DNA from: Clostridiaceae bacterium | Lineage (GTDB): Bacteria > Bacillota > Clostridia > Oscillospirales > Acutalibacteraceae | DNA length: 46,484 nt | Assembly (NCBI GenBank): GCA_016285645.1 | Contig: JAEERC010000040.1 | Location: 1 to 46,484, forward strand | Direction of reading: 5' to 3' | Notes under the pieces: model-generated | Told to the model about the DNA's origin: nothing | Seen by the model: only the letters and a program-made list of their open reading frames with translations | Databases searched by the model: none | Part shown: piece after piece, positions 24,278 to 31,984 of the stretch | How positions within the stretch are numbered: the first letter of the stretch is position 1 | Layout: each line of letters opens with the position of its first letter | Translations under genes and position numbers: made by a program

Positions 24278-25000
24278 ATGAAAAAGATTCTGAAAATTTT
24301 ACCGTTCGCGGTAGTGATAATACTGATTTCAGTGTTTTTTATCTATACCGGCGATTATTATCACGCGGACGGGCGGGCGCAAAAAGCGCTTGTTTCGGGA
24401 GGCGGGGTAACCGTTGAGAAGGCGGATTACGGATTTTTCTTTGACGGGCCCGGTGATGACTGCGCGCTGATTTTTTACCCCGGCGGCAAGGTTGAGGAGA
24501 CCGCCTACGCTCCGTTGCTGAACAGACTTGCTCAAAACGGTGTGGACGCCTTCCTTGTCAAAATGCCGTTTCACCTCGCCTTTTTCGGCGTGAACAGGGC
24601 GGGGGAAATAGCGCGGCGCGGCGATTACGACCGGCTCTTTATCGCGGGACATTCGCTCGGAGGCGTTGCCTGTGCCTCGTTTGCCGCAAAGAATCCGGAT
24701 CTGGTTGACGGTGTTATTCTGCTCGCCGCCTATCCGGCGGAAAAACTCGCGGACAGCACCGGCGCCGTGCTCGTTTACGGCTCGGAAGACGGAGTGCTCA
24801 ATATGGAAAAATATGAAAAGAGCAAGTCCCTTCTGCCCGCTTCCTTCCGCGAGTATGTTATTGAAGGCGGCAACCACGCGTTTTTCGGTTCATACGGCAA
24901 TCAGGACGGCGACGGCAGGGCGAAAATCACCCCGGCGCAACAGACTGAAAAAACCGTTGAAATAATAGTTAATTCGATGAAAGGCAAGGAGGATAAATGA
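24278..25000 (+). CDS. Membrane-anchored or exported alpha/beta hydrolase
   Basis: 240 residues, with an N-terminal hydrophobic helix (about 8-25). Fold markers are LIFYPGGKVEETAY (oxyanion region), nucleophile elbow GHSLGG (Ser126), acid candidate in VYGSEDGVLN and base in GGNHAFFG. It resembles the compact esterases that Pfam places in the alpha/beta hydrolase (BAAT/dienelactone-like) group and is likely displayed on the outer face of the membrane. Its TGA overlaps the ATG of the next gene (ATGA), so the two are translationally coupled. Confidence 0.82.
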   Translation: MKKILKILPFAVVIILISVFFIYTGDYYHADGRAQKALVSGGGVTVEKADYGFFFDGPGDDCALIFYPGGKVEETAYAPLLNRLAQNGVDAFLVKMPFHLAFFGVNRAGEIARRGDYDRLFIAGHSLGGVACASFAAKNPDLVDGVILLAAYPAEKLADSTGAVLVYGSEDGVLNMEKYEKSKSLLPASFREYVIEGGNHAFFGSYGNQDGDGRAKITPAQQTEKTVEIIVNSMKGKEDK

Positions 25001-26859
25001 AAAAGAGAGTTATTAAAATCATCGGTCTGATTCTTGCTTTTACCCTGATTTGCGGTTCCGCCGCGCCCGCTTTCGCGCTCGGCGCTCAGGTGACGGCTCA
25101 GGCGGATGCCGCGACGGACGGCGGGAACATTTTCGCCGGCATTATTTCTTTTTTCAGGGAATTGTTTGACAAAATCATTTCATTTTTCAAAAACATCTTT
25201 GACTTTTCAAAAAAAGAGGTTATACCGAACACGATGAACAAAAACGCCATTCATATGCTCAAATCCGTCACCGACACAATATGCGACAGCTTTATAATCA
25301 CAACGGAAGACGGTAAGGTTATTGTCATAGACGGCGGTCACAGAACGGAAACGGAATATTTTCTTAAATATCTCAAAGCGGTCACAGGGCAGGAAAAACC
25401 GCATATTGACGCGTGGTTTCTCTCCCACGCCCACGATGACCACTGCGAGGTTTTCCTTGAGGTTGCCGAGAATCACGCCGACGAGGTCAGCTTTGATAAA
25501 GTTTACGCGAATTTCCCCGAGGCGTCCTTCTATGACGGATATGACGAGTGGGGAGTATATATCATAAACGAGTATAACCGCCTTCTTCCCGCCTTCGCGG
25601 ATAAAGCGGCGGAGCTTCACGAGGGCGACAATTTCAATGTCGGGGCGGCGGAATTCACCGTTTTTTACACCTTCAACCCCGAGTGGAAAAATGTCAACGA
25701 GGGCTCGACGATTATGCGTATGGATCTCGGCGGGCGCAGTGTTATGTTCACGGGCGATGCCGGAGTGAACGCGGGCAACTATGTTGTTGAACAATACGGC
25801 GAAAGCGGCGCGCTCGACTGCGAGATATGCAAAATGGCGCACCACGGGCAGGACGGCGTTGACAGAAATTTCTATGAGGCGGTCTCGCCCGAGGTCTGCC
25901 TGTGGCCCACCCCCTCGTGGGTGTGGGAAAACACAAACGGCAACTTGAAAACCCTCGAGGTGCGCGCCTGGATTGACGACCTCGGCGTAAAGAAAAACTA
26001 TGTTGCCAAGGACGGCTCGAAGGTGTTTTATGTTTTCAGCCCGAAAATCGTCACCACAACCGATGTTTTCGAGGCGGGCTACCCCGCCGACAGGGCGGCT
26101 CAGCGCCTTGCCGCTCTCGGTTACGAGGGTATAGATATGGGCTTTGACTACTGGGTTTACGGCCCCGAGTCGCCGTTTTTGCAGGATGATTATCTCAACT
26201 GGGCGGCGTCGCTCAGGGAATGCGCCGAAACGGCGGGAACGCGGTACACCCACGCGCACGCCCCGGGCGAGGCAAACTCCGGCGATGTTATTGAGCGCTT
26301 AATAAGAGCCGCCGCGGTCATGGGCGCCGAATACCTTGTAATCCACCCCGTATGGAAATACGAAAACGGCAAAACAATAGAGAAAAAATCCGATTTCATT
26401 TCGATAAACGCCGAAGCGATAAGACAGTGGCTGCCGCTTGCCGAGGAGTGCGGAGTTATCCTTCTCTCCGAAAACATCCTTTGGGGAGCGTCCAAGGATC
26501 CGCGCATTATCGCCGAACTTGTAAAAGAGGTAAATTCCGATTGGTTCGGCTGGTGCTTCGATGTGGGTCACGCGCACTGCTGCGGCTATGAGCCGGAAAT
26601 CCTCGGAAAATGCGGCGTTGTTCCGCTTTCACTCCACATTCAGGACAACGACGGCACGGGTGACGGTCACCTCATACCCGGCGACGGCACAATCGACTGG
26701 GATGAGTTCATCCTCGTTTTAAAGGAAATCGGCTACACCGGCGATTGCGTTATGGAGGCGCACCACCAGTCCCTTGTCGCTCCCGATGAGGAGAGGGACG
26801 AAATACTCGCCCGTCTGCTCGATGAATCGGAAAAACTCCGCTTTGAAATGAAAAACTGA
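24997..26859 (+). CDS. Secreted MBL hydrolase fused to a xylose-isomerase-like (AP endonuclease 2) TIM barrel
   Basis: 620 residues, overlapping the previous gene by 4 bases. The signal peptide ends near AFALG (residue 28). A Phe-rich amphipathic segment (IISFFRELFDKIISFFKNIF, about residues 48-67) follows. The MBL domain (about 75-345) has LSHAHDDH (H144, H146, D148, H149), MFTGDAG and MAHHG. From about 349 a sugar isomerase/epimerase-type TIM barrel begins without a linker. Its metal-site motifs are EYLVIHP, LLSENILWG, WCFDVGHAHCCG, PLSLHIQDNDG and CVMEAHHQ. Both halves keep their metal ligands. Such barrels are usually cytoplasmic, so a secreted version is unexpected. Function unknown. Confidence 0.8.
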   Translation: MKKRVIKIIGLILAFTLICGSAAPAFALGAQVTAQADAATDGGNIFAGIISFFRELFDKIISFFKNIFDFSKKEVIPNTMNKNAIHMLKSVTDTICDSFIITTEDGKVIVIDGGHRTETEYFLKYLKAVTGQEKPHIDAWFLSHAHDDHCEVFLEVAENHADEVSFDKVYANFPEASFYDGYDEWGVYIINEYNRLLPAFADKAAELHEGDNFNVGAAEFTVFYTFNPEWKNVNEGSTIMRMDLGGRSVMFTGDAGVNAGNYVVEQYGESGALDCEICKMAHHGQDGVDRNFYEAVSPEVCLWPTPSWVWENTNGNLKTLEVRAWIDDLGVKKNYVAKDGSKVFYVFSPKIVTTTDVFEAGYPADRAAQRLAALGYEGIDMGFDYWVYGPESPFLQDDYLNWAASLRECAETAGTRYTHAHAPGEANSGDVIERLIRAAAVMGAEYLVIHPVWKYENGKTIEKKSDFISINAEAIRQWLPLAEECGVILLSENILWGASKDPRIIAELVKEVNSDWFGWCFDVGHAHCCGYEPEILGKCGVVPLSLHIQDNDGTGDGHLIPGDGTIDWDEFILVLKEIGYTGDCVMEAHHQSLVAPDEERDEILARLLDESEKLRFEMKN

Positions 26860-26905
26860 CGGCAATCAATTAACAATTTTAAATACAATCACGGGAGGAG
26901 CTTTT

Positions 26906-28234
26906 ATGAAAATTTCATTTATGGGTGCGGGCAGCACCGTGTTCGCGAGGAACGTAATAGGCGACTGTATGTGCGCCGAATCGCTTCGCGACAGCGTTTT
27001 CGCTCTCTACGACATCGACGCTCAGCGCCTTGAGGAGAGCCGCGTTATTCTCGAAGCCATACGCAAGGCAAAGGGCGGCTACGGCAGCATTGAATGCTAC
27101 TGCGGCGTTGAAAACAGGAAGGACGCTCTAAGAGGCGCGAACTTCGTGGTTGACGCCATTCAGGTCGGCCTCTACGACCCCTGCACCATAATCGATTTCG
27201 AAGTGCCTAAAAAATACGGGCTTCGCCAGACAATAGCCGACACCCTCGGCATAGGCGGCATTATGAGGGCGCTTCGCACAATTCCCGTGCTTGAGGGCTT
27301 CGCGAGGGATATGGAGGAGGTCTGCCCCGACGCGCTCTTCTTAAACTACACAAACCCGATGGCTATGCTTTCGGGCTATATGCAGAGATACACCGGAATT
27401 AAGACGGTGGGTCTGTGCCACTCCGTTCAGGTCTGCTCGGAATCGCTTCTCAACGAGGTTGATATGCAGGACAAACTCGAGGGCAGAAAAGAACTTATCG
27501 CGGGCATAAACCATATGGCCTGGCTGCTCGAGATAAAGGACAGGGACGGCAACGACCTCTATCCCGAAATCAAGGAGCGCCTCGAAAAACTAAACTACAA
27601 ACTCGATGACCCCGAATGTTATAACAAAGTCCGTCTCGAATATATAAGGAACTTCGGTTACTATGTAACGGAATCGAGCGAGCACAACTCCGAATACAAT
27701 ATGTTCTACATCAAGTCGAAATATCCCGAACTCATTGAAAAATACAATATCCCGCTCGACGAATACCCCCGCCGCTGCGTAAACCAGATTGAGCGCTGGA
27801 AAGAGGACTACGCCGATATGGTAAAAAACGGCGTAAAGGAGCACGAGCGCTCAAACGAGTACGCCTCGCGCATTATGGAGGCGGTCACGGAGTCAAAGCC
27901 CTTCCAGATAGGCGGCAATGTGCTCAACACCGACCATCTCATCACGAATCTTCCCGCCGAGGCGTGCGTTGAGGTGCCCTGCCTTGTAAACGGCTACGGA
28001 GTAAATCCCTGCCATGTCGGCGCCCTTCCCGTGCAGTGCGCGGCGATGAATATGACGAATATCAACGTTCAGCTTCTCACAATCGAAGCCGCCGTCACAA
28101 AGAAGAAGGAGCACATCTATCAGGCGGCGATGCTTGACCCGCACACGGGCAGCGAACTCGACATCGACACCATCAGAAAGATGGTTGACGACCTCATCGA
28201 AGCCCACGGCGACTTCCTGCCGAAGTATAACTGA
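26906..28234 (+). CDS. melA: GH4 alpha-galactosidase/6-phospho-glucosidase family, MelA-type
   Basis: 442 residues, cytoplasmic, after GGGAGGAG. The N-terminal Rossmann fold has the NAD+ loop FMGAGSTVFARN (residues 5-16). The TNPMA block (149-153), GLCHSVQ (C171, H172; metal ligand) and INHMAW (N202, H203) are GH4 hallmarks. Family members use NAD+ and Mn2+ in a redox-assisted cleavage. The CHS metal motif and overall pattern fit alpha-galactosidase/alpha-glucuronidase-type members rather than the 6-phospho-glucosidase subgroup (CNIP), so MelA is the best guess. Last gene of the operon; a strong terminator follows at 28251. Confidence 0.88.
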   Translation: MKISFMGAGSTVFARNVIGDCMCAESLRDSVFALYDIDAQRLEESRVILEAIRKAKGGYGSIECYCGVENRKDALRGANFVVDAIQVGLYDPCTIIDFEVPKKYGLRQTIADTLGIGGIMRALRTIPVLEGFARDMEEVCPDALFLNYTNPMAMLSGYMQRYTGIKTVGLCHSVQVCSESLLNEVDMQDKLEGRKELIAGINHMAWLLEIKDRDGNDLYPEIKERLEKLNYKLDDPECYNKVRLEYIRNFGYYVTESSEHNSEYNMFYIKSKYPELIEKYNIPLDEYPRRCVNQIERWKEDYADMVKNGVKEHERSNEYASRIMEAVTESKPFQIGGNVLNTDHLITNLPAEACVEVPCLVNGYGVNPCHVGALPVQCAAMNMTNINVQLLTIEAAVTKKKEHIYQAAMLDPHTGSELDIDTIRKMVDDLIEAHGDFLPKYN

Positions 28235-28250
28235 AAAAATGTCGCGATTT

Positions 28251-28281
28251 CCGCCGGAGGCAGCCGCCTCCGGCGGCTTTT
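28251..28281 (+). terminator. Strong intrinsic terminator after GH4
   Basis: A perfect 11-bp stem CCGCCGGAGGC/GCCTCCGGCGG with a 4-base loop, then CTTTTAT. Confidence 0.88.
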
Positions 28282-28311
28282 ATGTATGATTGTAAAAAAT
28301 GATATTTAATG

Positions 28312-28340
28312 TTGAATGCCTCTGCCGTTTGTGATATATT
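28312..28340 (+). promoter_or_regulatory. Promoter of the secreted esterase gene
   Basis: TTGAAT, 17 bases, TATATT. The start codon lies 41 bases downstream behind AAAGGA. Confidence 0.7.
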
Positions 28341-28381
28341 TAATTACATAAAAGAAAAAAACGGCGAAAGGATATGAAAAA

Positions 28382-29446
28382 ATGAAAAAATCGTTGTGTC
28401 TGTTCCTGAGTCTTATTATGATTCTCGGCGTCTGTGTGACCGCCTTTGCCGCGGATCCGAACGAGATTCCCACCCTCAAAGAAAAATTCCTTGACGGCGA
28501 AGGTCCCGAAACCGACGGAATGACAATAGACTATGTCTATTACGCCCCCGAAAATCCGCAGGGCGCGAAACTGCCCCTCGTTATCTTCTTCCACGGAGCG
28601 GGTCAGGGCGCGGCTCCACGCGCGCAGATTGAGGAGAACAATTTCCCGCTCTGGGCGGGCGATGAAATCCAGAGCCGTTTCACGGGCGGCGGAGCTTATC
28701 TGCTTGTGCCGAGAAGCCACGAGGAAAACGGCGAGAACTGGAGCGACAACCATGTTGCCGCGGTGAAGGCGGCAATTGATGATTTCATTGAGAAAAACGC
28801 CGATTCAATCGACATAACGAGAATATATGTCGGCGGCTTCTCAATGGGCGGTAAGATGACTCTCAAAATGGCGTCGAGCTATCCCGGATATTTCGCCGCC
28901 GCCTTCCCGCTCTGCCCCGCCTATGAGCCGACCTCGGAGCAGATTGAGGCGCTCTCCGATTTGCCGCTGTGGTTCATAGTCAGCCGCTTTGACATAATCG
29001 GCGGCTACTACACCTTTTCAAAGGATATCTGGGAGGAATTGTGCGAAAAAACCAATGTGCCTTCCGACTGCAGACTCACCCTTTTCGGAACTGTGAAATA
29101 CCCGGACGGCAAAAAAACTCCGAGCAACCACCATGTATGGTTCGCGCTGGCAAACGATATGTTTGCCTATGACGGAGGTAAATATCCGGGCGCGGTCACA
29201 ACGGACGCCCAAGGCAACGAAATTGAACTTGTAAGCCCCGACGGCGTTGTTTCGTGGCTCTGCTCATACACCTCTGATTATGACGGAGAGCCGCTTGAGG
29301 CAAACGGCACCCTTGAGAACAACCCCGACAGCATCTATAACGGAGCGGACAATGTTCTGAGAGCCGTGTTCCCGCTTGTAGCCGACGCGATAAAAACCTT
29401 CTTCACCGGCATTTTCGAGAGCATCGCCGGGCTGATAAAGAGATAA
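28382..29446 (+). CDS. Secreted feruloyl-esterase/PHB-depolymerase-like esterase (LpqC type)
   Basis: 354 residues. The signal peptide ends at about residue 24 (VTAFAA-D). Fold blocks are LVIFFHGAGQ (oxyanion hole, 67-75), YVGGFSMGG with nucleophile Ser154, an acid candidate in VSRFDIIGG and the base in SNHHVWF. These match the PHB-depolymerase-like esterase group that includes feruloyl and acetyl xylan esterases. It probably removes ester-linked groups from polysaccharides outside the cell. The last 28 residues form an amphipathic hydrophobic helix (ADAIKTFFTGIFESIAGLI), resembling the tails of other secreted proteins here. Transcribed alone from the promoter at 28312. Confidence 0.8.
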   Translation: MKKSLCLFLSLIMILGVCVTAFAADPNEIPTLKEKFLDGEGPETDGMTIDYVYYAPENPQGAKLPLVIFFHGAGQGAAPRAQIEENNFPLWAGDEIQSRFTGGGAYLLVPRSHEENGENWSDNHVAAVKAAIDDFIEKNADSIDITRIYVGGFSMGGKMTLKMASSYPGYFAAAFPLCPAYEPTSEQIEALSDLPLWFIVSRFDIIGGYYTFSKDIWEELCEKTNVPSDCRLTLFGTVKYPDGKKTPSNHHVWFALANDMFAYDGGKYPGAVTTDAQGNEIELVSPDGVVSWLCSYTSDYDGEPLEANGTLENNPDSIYNGADNVLRAVFPLVADAIKTFFTGIFESIAGLIKR

Positions 29447-29451
29447 AAGAA

Positions 29452-29490
29452 AAGGACCTGAAACGAAAAATGTTTCAGGTCCTTGTTTAA
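29452..29490. terminator. Bidirectional terminator between convergent genes
   Basis: A 13-bp perfect stem AAGGACCTGAAAC/GTTTCAGGTCCTT (29452-29464 and 29472-29484) is flanked by ATAAAAGAAA and GTTTAACTTTT. Confidence 0.9.
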
Positions 29491-29503
29491 CTTTTCAGTT
29501 ATA

Positions 29504-30019
29504 TTATTTAAGGAAACCGAAGCTCTTTACAATCGGAGCCTCTTTTGCTTTGCCGGAGCAGATTGAGAAGAAGCAGATGATTTTAACAACGAAGAGAATG
29601 ATTTCAAATATTGCTACCGGTATGGCGAGCAGGAAATTAAGGATGGGGATGCACAGGCAAATAAGGGCAAGAGCGGCACAGACGGTTATTTTGATTGCCT
29701 GTCTGATATGGAACTTAAGATAGGGTGAGTCGTTGCTCGCGAGAAGAGCGATAACAATACCTACCGCGCCGAGAATGTAGGGGAGCATGGCGTAGCATTT
29801 GTTTTCCGAAATATCCTGAGCGTCAAATTCCGCGGTATGATCGGTGGGATCATAGTTGTAAACGGGCTGCTGACCGTATGCCTGATACGCCTGATCCGGA
29901 TTCGGCTGAGCGTAATACTGGTTGGCGCCGGCATCCGCCGCGGGCTGCTGTGATCCGCAGGAAGGGCAGAAATTCTGGTAATCCTCCAACTGAATACCGC
30001 AATTGATACAATTCTTCAT
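29504..30019 (-). CDS. Zinc-ribbon, DUF4870-like small membrane protein
   Basis: 171 residues. The N-terminal zinc ribbon has C4, C7, C18 and C21 (CINCG...CPSCG). A Gln/Tyr/Pro-rich linker of about 45 residues leads to a three-helix membrane domain (about 78-155). That domain contains SPYLKFHIRQAIKI, the hallmark of DUF4870/YtzA-like proteins common in Firmicutes. Function unknown; often regarded as an envelope-stress or housekeeping membrane protein. Ribosome binding site GAGG before the ATG and promoter at 30066-30093, monocistronic. Confidence 0.82.
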   Translation of the reverse strand: MKNCINCGIQLEDYQNFCPSCGSQQPAADAGANQYYAQPNPDQAYQAYGQQPVYNYDPTDHTAEFDAQDISENKCYAMLPYILGAVGIVIALLASNDSPYLKFHIRQAIKITVCAALALICLCIPILNFLLAIPVAIFEIILFVVKIICFFSICSGKAKEAPIVKSFGFLK

Positions 30020-30065
30020 AACAATACCTCTTTCAATTGTTTTTTTGTAAAAAATTTACTTTTAC

Positions 30066-30093
30066 ATTATAGCATTTATGTATATTTTGTCAA
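30066..30093 (-). promoter_or_regulatory. Promoter of the zinc-ribbon membrane gene
   Basis: On the minus strand TTGACA (30093-30088), 16 bases, TATAAT (30071-30066): both hexamers are perfect consensus. Confidence 0.8.
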
Positions 30094-30186
30094 TCCGTTG
30101 GGAACTTCCATTCAATTTTTTTCGGAAACGGAAAATCTGATTCGTCACATTTAAGCGAGGTTTACGATTAATCTTTTTTATTTTTG

Positions 30187-30215
30187 TTGAAAAGCAATTT
30201 ATTATATAATATAAT
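30187..30215 (+). promoter_or_regulatory. Promoter of the metallophosphoesterase-GH127-esterase operon
   Basis: TTGAAA, 17 bases, TATAAT, 50 bases upstream of the ATG at 30265. The 245-base intergenic region otherwise holds only the divergent promoter and AT-rich sequence. Confidence 0.8.
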
Positions 30216-30264
30216 TTAACAGTACATTACTATCCCGATTAAACTTTCCGAAACGGAGGTCTGT

Positions 30265-31959
30265 ATGAGGAATTCACTGTTTAAAAAAGCGCTTTCGGTC
30301 TTTCTCTGCCTGCTTATGCTCGCGGGCACGGCTCAGCTTGTGTTCACCGCCTTTGCCGATGACGGCAAGGTGCTGTTCACCGTCGGCACGGATATTCACA
30401 TTGACAACACGCAGACAAAGATTGAGGAATACTACCCCGAAAACGAGTTGTATTTTCAGGCGTCCGGGTCCGGGAACATCTATGACCAGGCGGCGGAGCT
30501 TACAAAAAGTTTTCTTTACAAAAGCGTTGACGAGGGCGCGGAGTTTATACTGATAGCCGGCGACCTCACAAGAAGCGGAAACGCCGCCCAGCACACCTTT
30601 GTCGCCTCGCTCCTTTCGGATTTCGAGGAGGAAACGGGCGTTCAGGTCTATGTTATTCCCGGCAACCACGATTACTACAACTCCACCCGTGAGGAGTTCA
30701 GGAACTGCTACAGTGCGCTCGGCTACGACACGGCGCTCGCCGAGGATGAAAAAACCGCTTCATACACCGCGGATGTGGGCGGGAACTACCGCCTTATAGC
30801 CGTTGACTCAAACGACCCCGGCGAGGACGGCGACGGCATAGATGACGCCCTGCTCGGCTGGATTGAGACCCAGGTTAAGAAGGCGCACGAGGACGGCAGG
30901 GAAATAATATATATGATGCACCACTCCCTGCTTGAGCACCTCTGCCTCGGGCATCTGCTTATGAAGGATTTTATTGTGAGAGACAGCGAGGCACTCGCCG
31001 AAAAATTCAGCGAATGGGGCATAAAATATGTCTTTTCCGGCCACGAGCACGGCAACGACATTTCGAGTTTCACGGGCAAAAACGGCGAAGTTGTATATGA
31101 TGTTCTTACAACCTCACTCTCGTCGTATCCGCTCGAATACAGGTCTGTTACAATGTCGCCCGAAGGCGCGGATATAAAGATGAGAAAGATTGACGAGTGC
31201 AATGTTGACGCGCTTGTTGACGGCTACACCGACGCGCAGAAGGCGCTGCTTGAAAGCGATTACGAGGAGTTTGCCTACGGGCTTTTCAGATATTCCGTTG
31301 AGAGAAAGATTCTCAGACTCATCGCGCCTGAATATATCAAAGGCGTGCTGAATGTTACCGACGGACCCCTTGCGACAACCGTCGAACTTCTTTTCACCGC
31401 CATATCTGAAGCCCTCGAAATGCCGCTTTACGACAGCGGGGAGGGCGTGAGCATTGAAAAACTCGCTTCTTCCAAGGGTGTCAGAATTCCCGCTTCGGAT
31501 TACGGCTCGCTTATAGAACTCGCGAGCGCTATGGTGGCAATGCACTATTACGGCGACGAAAATATGCCCTCGGGCGAAAACCCCGAATGCGAAATCCTCG
31601 TCAAGGGTCTCAACACGGGTCTGCAGTATGTTCTTACAAGAACGGGCAGAAGCGGTCTCAACCTCCTGCTCGATGTTATCGGAACGCAGGTGAACACCGA
31701 GGAACTCAGCCCTCTTTTCACAGCCGTTGCCCTCGGCAGGGAGGATTCCTATAAAATCGCGGGCAGGGTGCTCTACCCGCTGCTCGACAAATTCGCGGTG
31801 GATTCGGGTCTTCCCGACAGGGATGTCTTCCTTCCCGCCGATACAGCCGAAGCGGCAGAAGGGGACAACGCGCCCGTGTCGTTCATCGGAAGAATAATTG
31901 AGTTTTTCAAAAAGATTTTTATCCGCGTTTCCGCTCTGTTCGGATTCGCGGCACAGTGA
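30265..31959 (+). CDS. Secreted calcineurin-like metallophosphoesterase with hydrophobic tail
   Basis: 564 residues, start after CGGAGG. The signal peptide ends near residue 31 (TAFA-DD). Metal motifs are all present: TDIHID (D43, H45), AGDLTRSG (D100), IPGNHDYY (N134, H135, D136), MMHHS and SGHEHG. A helical region of about 230 residues without a recognised domain follows. The C-terminus ends with SFIGRIIEFFKKIF (about 539-552), which aligns residue for residue with the tail of the first gene in the window. Extracellular phosphoesterase; substrate unknown. First gene of an operon with the GH127-like enzyme (25 bases downstream). Confidence 0.85.
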   Translation: MRNSLFKKALSVFLCLLMLAGTAQLVFTAFADDGKVLFTVGTDIHIDNTQTKIEEYYPENELYFQASGSGNIYDQAAELTKSFLYKSVDEGAEFILIAGDLTRSGNAAQHTFVASLLSDFEEETGVQVYVIPGNHDYYNSTREEFRNCYSALGYDTALAEDEKTASYTADVGGNYRLIAVDSNDPGEDGDGIDDALLGWIETQVKKAHEDGREIIYMMHHSLLEHLCLGHLLMKDFIVRDSEALAEKFSEWGIKYVFSGHEHGNDISSFTGKNGEVVYDVLTTSLSSYPLEYRSVTMSPEGADIKMRKIDECNVDALVDGYTDAQKALLESDYEEFAYGLFRYSVERKILRLIAPEYIKGVLNVTDGPLATTVELLFTAISEALEMPLYDSGEGVSIEKLASSKGVRIPASDYGSLIELASAMVAMHYYGDENMPSGENPECEILVKGLNTGLQYVLTRTGRSGLNLLLDVIGTQVNTEELSPLFTAVALGREDSYKIAGRVLYPLLDKFAVDSGLPDRDVFLPADTAEAAEGDNAPVSFIGRIIEFFKKIFIRVSALFGFAAQ

Positions 31960-31984
31960 TAATCGGAACGAAAGAGGGGAAAAC

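Noticed and set aside
25207-26259. A 350-codon minus-strand frame inside the MBL-TIM gene
   Set aside because: It is opposite a gene with intact motifs, has no ribosome binding site and no recognisable domain. High-GC third positions create such shadows throughout the window.
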